Shown piece after piece: positions 16,219 through 25,681 of a DNA stretch of 27,838 bases. The notes under the pieces are model-generated. The model worked only from the letters and a program-made list of their open reading frames with translations. It did not search any database and was not told where the DNA came from. This DNA is from Priapulus caudatus (lineage: Eukaryota > Priapulida > Priapulimorpha > Priapulimorphida > Priapulidae). A program made the position numbers and the translations under genes. The stretch spans positions 12,090-39,927 of the forward strand of contig NW_014578186.1 in assembly GCF_000485595.1 (NCBI RefSeq), in the 5' to 3' direction. The first letter of the stretch is position 1. Each line of letters starts with the position of its first letter.

Positions 16219-19200
16219 GTTTCTCTCTCTCTCATCTCTCTTCTCTCCTCTCCTTTTTATCTCCTCTCTCTCCATATCTTCGCTGCCTCTTCTCTCTTCT
16301 TTCCTATCTTTCTCTCCTTATTCTGGCTCGCTACCATCGCTCTTTTCTCCCTATGCCCTTCGATAACCTGCCGTGGCCGGATGGTGCGGGGTCGTCGGAC
16401 TATGGGCGCGGGGTATCGGCTGGGAAAAAAAATGCGTTGGGGGGGCCGGGGCCACTAACACGGCCGAACGCCGCTTCCCTCGCCGCCTGCGCTCCGTCGT
16501 CTGCGCCGGGCGCGAGCACGGCGGGGCTCGTTCTATCGACCGACAAGGCCGGACGCCGTGTACCGGTCGGTCGTCGAGGCGAAGCGCGCCGGAGGTGGCC
16601 GCGAGGGTCGTCGTCGCCGTCCGGGCCGAGGCTGGTGTGCTCAGCGACCCCGCAGCGCTCGACGCGCATTACCCGAGAGATTACCGCAACAACGGGTTCC
16701 TCCCCCTCCGGGTAACAACTCCCCAGCGGTCTCGCCGAAAAGTTGCCCGCAACCGGCCCTGTGATCGAGGTCGTAGGAGAGGAGAACTAGCCCCGCCGAT
16801 AAGGCCCGTGCCAAGCCTATACTCACCAGTGTATTACTATTAATACTTTATATACATAATACAATTGATTTCCAATTATATATTATTATGCTATTCATTT
16901 CTTTAATATCATTACCATCTTTAATAACGTGGACCCATATAATCAAAAGCAACAATCAAACTAGTGCACATAAATAAAAATATAAACAAATATAGATTTC
17001 GGTGTAGCCAAGTGGTAGATGTCGGCAAGTCAGCAGTAGTGTGATGAGTAGCATCAGCATCCGCAGCAGCTAGCGAGCACAACAGCCAACAGTTAGTAGT
17101 CAGTAGTAGGTAGTCACCCGTACGTCAGTATAGTATCGGAGTAGAGTAGGCACGAGGCAAAAGCCGAACAGAGGCAGAGCCGCAGCAGAGTCAGCCGGCA
17201 GCAGCAGCAGAGCAGCAGCAGGCAAGGCACGCAAGTAGTAGTAGTAGTAGCTAGTAGCTATAGTAGTAGGTAGTAGTAGTAGAGCTAGTAGTAGGCAGCA
17301 GCAGGCAGGCAGCCAGTAGCACGCAGCAGCAACAAGCAGCCGGCAGCCCGCAGCGAGCAGCAAACAGCAGTGTGCATAGTAGTAAGTAATAGTAGTAGTT
17401 AGTCCGAGTAGTAGTGTAGTAGTGAGTTAAGTACGGACGATGAGTGACAAGCAGCAGTAGCAGTAACCAGACGCACAGCAGCAGCAAGCAGCAGCCAGCA
17501 GCAGTACTAAGCTAGTAGTAGTAGGGAGGCAGTAGTAGTAGTCAGTAGCAGCAAGTAGTAGTAGGCAGCACACGAAGCACGCTAGACAGTAGTCAGTAGC
17601 AGCACAGTAGTAGTATCAGCAGCAGCAGGGCAGGCAGTAGCAGCACACAGTAGTAGCAGCCAGCAGCAGCAAGCAGGACCCCGGCAGTAGAGCTACTAGG
17701 TAGTCGAGTAGTAAGTAGAAGCAGTAGTAGTAGCAGTCAGTAGTAGATAGTAGCAGGAGCAGCAGTGCAGCAGTAGTAGTTAGTGGCGAAATAGGGTCTA
17801 TGCGCCCGCAGGGCACTGCCGGACGTAACCTGGGTACGGTCCGGTATACGAGAACGTACCCTGGTAACTGAAACATACGCCAGCCTATCGAATATGCCAG
17901 ACACGAGACGCTCGCTACTCCACTACACGAGTCTACGCGCGACCAGTCGCACTCAACCTAGCTCCCTAACCCTAACCCTAACCCCTAACATAATCTAACC
18001 CTAAAACTTAACCCAATACACTATGAGCAGCCTGAAACCAATAGTCAGCTAGATTAGGTTTACCCACGCAGGGTACGTTTCCGGTTACCGTAGCCGTACC
18101 CAGTACTCCGGCAGTACCTGGGGCATAGACCTAAATGCAGCAGTAGAGCAGTAGCAGTAGTCAGTATAGTAGTAGTCAGTAGTAGTACAGGCAGCAAGCA
18201 GCATGAGCAGGCACATCAGACACCGTAGTCAGTAGAGCAAGCAGGCAGGCATTAGTATTAGTAGGCAGCACAACAAGCCAGCAAGCAGGCGAGCAGCACA
18301 GCAGCATTAGCAACAGCAGGCAGCAGCCAGCAGCAGGCATAAGTAATAGTATAGCAGTAGTAGTAGTGAGTATTAGAGTTACTAGTAACTAGCGAGTAGT
18401 AGTATAGTAGCTAGTCAGTCAGTAGCAGCAGTACAGAGTAGTAGCAGCTAAGTATAGTAGTAGTAGGTGATAGTAGTAGTAGTAGTCGCAGCAGTAGTAG
18501 AAGTAGTAGTAGTCAGCAGGCAGGCAGCAGCATCAGTAGCAGTAGGCAGGCAGATGTACAGCTAGCAGCAGCAGCAGGCAGTAGCAGTAGGCAGCAGACA
18601 ACAGCAGTAGCAGCGAGCAACAGCGAGCGAATGTCTGAGAGACTCTTAAATATCTGCTAAGGAAACACACGAACTAACTAATGCAAACTAACCATGTTCA
18701 TGCATCTGTAGCTAGCAGTAAGTAGCCAGGCAGCAGCAGCCAGCAGTAGTAAGTAAGTAGCAGGAGCAACAGGAGCAGGCAAGCAGCAAGCAGCAGCAGC
18801 AGCAGCAGCACAGCAGTAGTAGTTAGAGTAATAGTAGTAGTAGTACAGTAGTAATAAGTCAGGCTAGGCAGCAGGCAGCAGGCAGCAGCAGCACAGTAGG
18901 CAGTAGTAAGCTAGTAGTCTAGCTAGTAGGCCAGCAGCAGCAGCAGTAGTATGTAGCACAGCAGCAGCATCTAGTGAGAGTAGCAGCACAACCAGCCAGG
19001 CAGCTAGCAGCAGTCAGCGCAGCAGGCAGCCATTTAGGCAGCAAGCAGCAGCAGCACGACAGGGCAGTAGTAGTAGTAGGAGTAGTAGTATGTGAGTAGT
19101 ATAGTTATAGTAGTAGTAGTAGTAAGTATGTAAGTAGCAGCACGTAGTAGAAGTACGTAGTAGTAGTAAGTAGTAGTAGTATAGTAGTATAAGTAGTAGT

Positions 19201-19825
19201 CAGTATTAGTATTGTAGTAGTAGTAGTAGTAAAAGCAGTAGTAGCATACGTAGACAGAGCAGCAGCAGCAGCAGTAGCAGTAGGCAGTATGGCAGCAAGC
19301 AGTCAGCGAACAGACCAGGCAAGGCAGCAGCAGTGCCGAGAGCAGCAGCAGTACAGCAGCAAAGCGGGCGAATGCACTATGGATAGATCTTAAATATTCG
19401 CAAGGAAAGCAGACGACCGGTGCTGGCGTCCGGCTACGGCCACGAACTAACAAGTCAATCTAAACCATGCTTATGCACCTGTACTGAGCAGTAGTCAGCA
19501 GCACGCAGGCAGCAGCAGTAGTACGTAGTAGCAGCAGGCAACAGGAGCGCAGCCAGCAGGCAACAGCAGGCAAGCAGCAGCAGCACAGCAGTAGTAGTAG
19601 CTATATAGTAGTAAGTAGTAGTAGTAGTAGTAGTAGTAAGTAGGTATAATAAGTAAGCAGCAGCAGCAGCAGCAGGCAGGGCCAGCACCAGCAGTAGCAT
19701 AGTCTGTCGGGCGGCGGCGTGTCCGGCAGGCTCCGCCGCGGCGCCGCAGAAGTAGTAGTAGTAGTAGTAGGCAGCAGGGCAGCAGCAGCAGCAGCCAGCA
19801 GCAGCAACAGCAGGCCCAGCAGCAA

Positions 19826-19857
<32 letters not shown>

Positions 19858-22684
19858 AGTAGTAGTAGTAGTAGTAGCAAGCAGGCAGTAGTAGTCAAGT
19901 AGTCAGTAGTAGTAGTAGTCAGTAGTAGTAGTAGTCAGTAGTAAGTATAGTTAGTAGTAGCTAGCAGTAGCACAGTAGGCAGAGGCAATAGCAGTCACAG
20001 CCAGCAGCAGCAGTATTAGGCAGTAGTTGAGTAGCAGTAAGCAGTAGTTAGGCAGCAGCCAGCAGCAGCAGCAGCAGCAGGCAGCAGGCAGCAGGCCGCA
20101 GTAGCAGCAGTAGCAGTAGCAGCAGCAGTAGCAGGGAGCAGGCACGCAGAGCAGTACAGCAGGCGCAGGCAGTAGGCGTCAGCAAACGAGCGAGCGATGC
20201 ATGAGAGATCTAATATCTCTAAGGACAAGCACACGAAACTAGATCTAATGCAGATTCTAACGCATGTTATGCATCGTTACATATTTATTCTTCGCAATGT
20301 TCGCACGTCGTCATTACCTCGCCGCGCTGTGTCATACTCATCAGTGGACGTCATCCAGGGATCATGAGACTGCACTGTAGACATTCTAGCTAGATTCGAG
20401 TCAGTGGTGCAGTGATTGGTTCGGGCATGCTCGTAATATTCGGGCAGTGGTCCCTTCGGTGCGCGCGAATTCATACATTATAGCCTAGCGAGGCGCGATT
20501 TTAAATATTTACTCAGACGCTGGGAAAACACGTGTGGTCATCGGCAGCTAATAACACCTCACTGTTTTACACGCTTTATCTGCTCTCCTACTCCAGCCAT
20601 TGGCTTTAGTCGTCTCTCGTCCTCTCTGGTAATTCTTCTCTCTTCACTCTCCTCCTCTCTCTCTGCTCTCTCCTCTTTCTTTCTCGCTCTCGCACTTCTA
20701 TTCTCTTTCCCCTCACTTTCTCGCGGTCTCTCTCACTCTCACTCGGTGCAGTGCTCCCTCTTCGTCTCCGTCTCTCTCGTATCTTGTCGCGGAGCTCGCT
20801 CCGGAGCACCGCTCGTTCTTTCCCTCGCAGCTCTCTGTCTCCTCTCCTCTCGTCTCCTCCTCCTCTCTCTCTCTCTCTCTCTCTCTTCCTCTGTATGTGT
20901 GTGTCTATCTCGTTGTCTCTCTCTCCTCTACCAGCTTCCTCTGCCTTCACAATCATTTCTCTCTCTCTCCTGATTATCTTACCGTCTCCCTCGCGCGCTC
21001 GCCCTCTCTTTTCTCGTCTCCCATTCTTTCCCCTTCTTTCCCTCTCGCTTCATCTCTCTATGTGCCTCTCACCTCTATCAGCTTCCTCAAGGTTCACCCA
21101 TCCCTCGCCCTTCTCCAGGCAGCTCTTACCCTGTCCTCTCACAGGTTCTCGCTGGCGGCGGAGTATATGCCCCAGAATATGACGAGGAAGAGCAGGAAGC
21201 CGAGCGGGAACAGGGTACGGGATACGATGTCGATCATCTTCGCTTTCCGCTTGTCCTTGTCGACCAGGATGTGAAACTGACTCAACCTCCGGGTCAGCTG
21301 TCGCCGTAGCTTCGGTAACCCGTGATCAGGACTTTTTTCTCCTCCTCCTCCTCCTCCTCCTCCTCCTCCTGCTCCTCCTCTCGATCCGTTTGCCGCATTC
21401 TCTTTATCCGCCGCCGCCTCAGGTTTTACTTCCCCGCTCTCCCGGTGACGGCGCTGCGAGCGGCGTGTAAAGTAGTTAACGAAAGCGAACTCTAGCAGCG
21501 AGAAGAAGATGAAGAGATTGCAGGCGATGAACCAGACGTCGATCGCCTTCAGGTAAGAGACGGGCGGCAGCCCGTACCGCACAGCGGCGCTCTGAGTGTA
21601 GATGGCGAGGAACGTCGTCACGCCCAGCGCGACGCGTGCCGGAGCCGCCTGTACGTCCAGCCAAAACGACACCCAGGAACAGACTACGAGGAAAACGCAG
21701 GGCATCATGTTCTGTACGACCTGGAACTGATACTCTCTGTTGAAGCGCAAGTGAGCTCTCAGCGTGCTGAAGTTACCCGTGTAGTGGCTGTTGTCGATGC
21801 GCTGCCAGCGGATCGCGGCGCGGTCTAGCTCGTACTGTGGAAGCTGAATCTCCTCATCCACACTGATCGCTTCATCCTGTTTCCACGCAAAGTCCAGCTC
21901 GTCGGTCGTGTAGCCGAAGCTGCCTAGCTGTAGGAAGCAGTTCTGCTGGTCGAACGGGTAAGAGGCGAGGTACATCTGGCAGGAGAACGTTGACGTGATG
22001 CGAGAGTTGAGTCGCACCGTACCGTTAGGGTAGATTCGCACGAGGGTGTTCGGACGCGTGATGTCGTGGAAGCGAGAGTTACGAGCGTTAGCGAAGTACA
22101 GGTCAGGTCTCCAGATGCTGGCGACGACCTGAGGTGACCCCGTGACGTAATCGTCGGCATCGCGGCCCGTCACCTCGTGGTTGAGTCGCGGGTCGACCCA
22201 CGTCTGCCGGAGGATGAAATCCGCCTCGAAGCTCATCGCTATGACGTCGATCTTGTAGAGTGCCCGGATGAAGACGTCGACGACGACGGAGACGGGGCCG
22301 CCGTCGACGCTGGCGCTCACGCGACTGTCGTAACGAGACTTACGGCCAAACAGGAAGTCCATGATCTGCTGGTTCGTCATGTTGTTGTGCAGCGACACCG
22401 ACGAGGACGCCAATATTGACGATAACAGCAAGGTCACCGTCAGAGCCAACGTGACGCATGGTAGGCGACACATGATGACTGTAGCCGACCGGATGTTACT
22501 CACCGGATGTAGTATACAGGATCTTTTCCACCGGATGTTACTCACCGGATGTATTGTACAGGATCTTTCCCACCGGATGTACTCACGGAATATAGTATCG
22601 ACTGTTATTATCCTCCTATTCCTGGAGCAACTCACCTTCTGTGATTATGTTTCTCCAACACTGTTTACATTGGCTCCGGCGTTA

Positions 22685-22725
<41 letters not shown>

Positions 22726-23339
22726 AGCGTTATTTACATTAGCATCAAAGGTTAACTTCCCGTTCCAGCGTCCAGCGCTATCCTCACTGCTCACACCCGC
22801 GTCTCTAGTCTGATGTTTCTCCCGTCTGCAGCTGAAGTTATCCTCAGATTCTTCTTCCTCCTTCTCTACTTCTTTTCTTCCTCCTCCTCTTTTTCCTTAC
22901 TTTTATTCCTATCTTCCTCCTCTGTTTTCTTTTCTTATCGGCATCCTTTTCTTAGCGTCTCGCGTTAACTACTTCTTTCTGCTGTTTCTCCTCCTGTATA
23001 ACCCTTATTGTACCTTCTCTTCTGCTTTTCTAGCGAGACTGTGCGCCTGCTGGCGACGCCTGAGTCACATATATCTATTAGCGCGCTATCCAGGCGTGCG
23101 CTGCGAGCGCTGACGGAGGCATGGCAACGCGCAATGCAGCCTCCAGCTTTCTCTGCTGCTACTGCTACTGCTGCTGCTGCTGCTGCTACTGCTACTGCTG
23201 CTGTTGCTGCTGCTACTGCTGCTACTGCTACTGCTGCTGCTGCTGCTGCTGCTGCTCTGCTGCTGCTACTGCTGTTGCTGCTGCTGCTGCTACTGCTGCT
23301 ACTGCTGCTACTACTGTTGCTACTGCTACTGTTGCTGCT

Positions 23340-23370
<31 letters not shown>

Positions 23371-24410
23371 CTACTGCTACGGCTACTGCTACTGTACTCT
23401 ACTGGCTACTGCTACTGCTCCTATCTACTGCGCTGCTGCTGTGCTGACTGCATACGCTACTGCTGTCTGCCTCTGTTGCTACTGCAGCATGGCAGCAGCA
23501 AGCTGCCTGCTGTTCTGTACGTGCTGCTATGCTGTTGCTGCCTGTCCTGCGCTAGCTGCTGTTGCTGTAACTGCTATGCTATGCCGCTGTGCTGCTACTG
23601 CGCCTGTAGCTGCTACTGCTGCTGCCTGCTAGACTTGCTACTGCTGCTGCCTGCGTTGCTATGCAGCTGCAGTTGCTGCGAGCTTGTGCTAGGCTATGCT
23701 GCTTACTTGCTGTTCTGCTGCTGTCCTGCAATCTTGAGCTAGCTGCTGTCTGCTGCTGCCTGGCTGCTGTACTGCTACTGCTGCTGCTACTGCTGCTGGC
23801 TGCTGCTCTGCTACTGCAGCACGAGGCCGATGCGGTGATGAAGACGATGGAGGAGGCGCGTGGGTGAAAGGAGACGAGAAGCGAGAGAGCGAAAGAAAGA
23901 AGAAGAGAGAGAGAGAGAAGAGAGGAGAGAGAGGAGAGAGAAGAGAAAGAAGAGAGAGAGACGAGAGATAGAGAGAGGGCGAGAAGAGAGAGAGATAGGC
24001 GAGCGCGGCAGGCCACCCCTCGCACCGCGTTAATAAGTCTCTAACGTATGCGAACTGTCGCCACGCAATGTAACTTTTTACCCGCAGCGGCGCATAGCGC
24101 GTAGGGCCGCTAGGTAAAAACACATACGCAGATGCTGCGCCGTTCAACCTCTCCTCTCTCTTCCAGCTATCTTCTCTCTCTCTCTTCTCTCTCATCTCTC
24201 TCTCTCTCCTCTCTCTCTCTTTTCACGCTCTGCACGCCCAACGTATGTGCGTGTTGCACAGAGAAGAGATGAGAGAGAGAGACGGAGTAGAGAGAAAGAG
24301 AGAGACAAAGAGAGAGAGCGAAGAGAATGGTAGAGAGAATGTGTGAGAGACGAATGACGAGGCGAGAGAGCAGAGAGAGGAGAAGAAGAGAGAGAGGAGA
24401 GATGGAGAGA

Positions 24411-24446
<36 letters not shown>

Positions 24447-25252
24447 AGAGATGGAGAGAGAGAGAGATGGGGAGATGAGACGAGAGAGAGATAAGAGAGG
24501 AGGAGAGAAGAGAGGAGGAGAGAGACGCAGAGAGAGAGAGAGAGAGAGGAAGAGATGAGAGGGAATGGAGAGGCATAGAGAGAAAGCTTTACCGATGAAA
24601 GCAGCAGTTACTGTTATAAATAGAGGTGGTAGTTCGTCCAAGCATATCCGATCCTATCGATCGGCGTGACGTGTACGTTAGTGGTGCGCGTGATTCGGTG
24701 TACGTTTAGGTCGCGCTGCGTGGTGCGTGTGTAGTGAGCGGGCGTGGCGCTTACTGTAGTGTGCTGCGCGTGCGTGTACGTTAGTCGTGCGCGCGTGCGC
24801 GTGTAGTCGTTTAGTGGCGGGCGTGGCTGTATCGTTAGTGGCGGACGCGTGCGTGTTCAGTTATGTGTGGCTGCGCGTCAGTTGTCGTTACGTGTGCGCG
24901 CGGTCCAGTGGTTAGTGTGCGCGCGTGCGTGTACATTATTTGTGCGCGCGTGCACAGTTGCACGTTAGAGTGCGGCGGCAGTGGTAGTGTGCGCGCGTGG
25001 CGCTTATGTTGTGCGCGCGCGTGCCGTTACGTTAGTGGGCGGCGCGTGCGTGTGTCGTATTGTTGGATGGTATGCAATATTTTGATAAATCGCCGTGAAC
25101 GCTATGAATAAAGACACGTGTCCGGCCTGTGTGTGATGGTTGTATGTGTGTGTGTGTGTGTGGTGTGTGTGTGGTGCGCGCGCGCGTGTGTGTGTGTGCG
25201 CGCGCGCGTGTGTGTGGTGTGTGTGTTGTGTGTGTGTGTTGTTGCGGTGTGC

Positions 25253-25284
<32 letters not shown>

Positions 25285-25631
25285 TGTGTGATTGTGCGTG
25301 TGTGTGTGTGTGTGCTGTGCGTCGGCTGTGTGGTGTGTGTGTGGTGTGTGTGTGTGTCGTGTGGCGCGCGCGTGCAAGTGCCGTTGCGTGCGTGCGTGCG
25401 CGCGTGTGTGTGTGTGTGTGAGAGAGATAGAGAGAGAGAAGGGGTAGAGGGCTAGCACACGGCCCCGTGTGTTAGCATGTTGATTGGCATATCTCATCCA
25501 GTAGTTACGAAGCTTTCATGATATCTCAGGGTTGCCGCAAGACGAATGTCCTACATGAGGAGCATGAAATGCTGTGCACCTCCTCCCTCTGCCTTCTCTA
25601 TCTCTCTGCCTCGCACTCGCTCTATCATTCG

Positions 25632-25681
<50 letters not shown>

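Larger units (their letters stand above)
17031..20183. repeat. composite (CAG/TAG)n trinucleotide array, ~3.15 kb
   Basis: Dominated by AGT/AGC-type triplets (CAG, TAG, GCA) with frequent single-base slips. It is interrupted by an inverted-repeat element (17793-18134) and by related unique modules at 18621, 19361 and, at its end, 20184. Minus-strand frames give Leu/Tyr/Cys/Ala runs and plus frames are full of TAG stops, so it is not coding. Some irregularity may be read error. Confidence 0.9.

Noticed and set aside
17964-18010. Chromosome end
   Set aside because: Only a few CCCTAA units, flanked on both sides by long non-telomeric sequence and lying inside an inverted-repeat element.
19034-19898. 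Leu/Tyr/Ala-rich minus-strand frames
   Set aside because: Direct translation of the CAG/TAG array; stops appear with each slip.
20277-20474. 65-residue minus-strand frame of ordinary composition
   Set aside because: No recognised domain, no conserved start context and no splice sites; left as unassigned sequence.
22474-22635. N-terminal 54-residue extension of the channel protein
   Set aside because: It is encoded by the 42-bp tandem repeat, has repeated SNIRW/SCILHP segments, and would place the signal peptide internally. The Met at 22473 gives a proper secreted start.
23008-23742. 244-residue open frame with long leucine run
   Set aside because: Encoded by CTG/CTA triplets. The first ~50 residues are ordinary but match no family, and no start context or splice site supports a gene.
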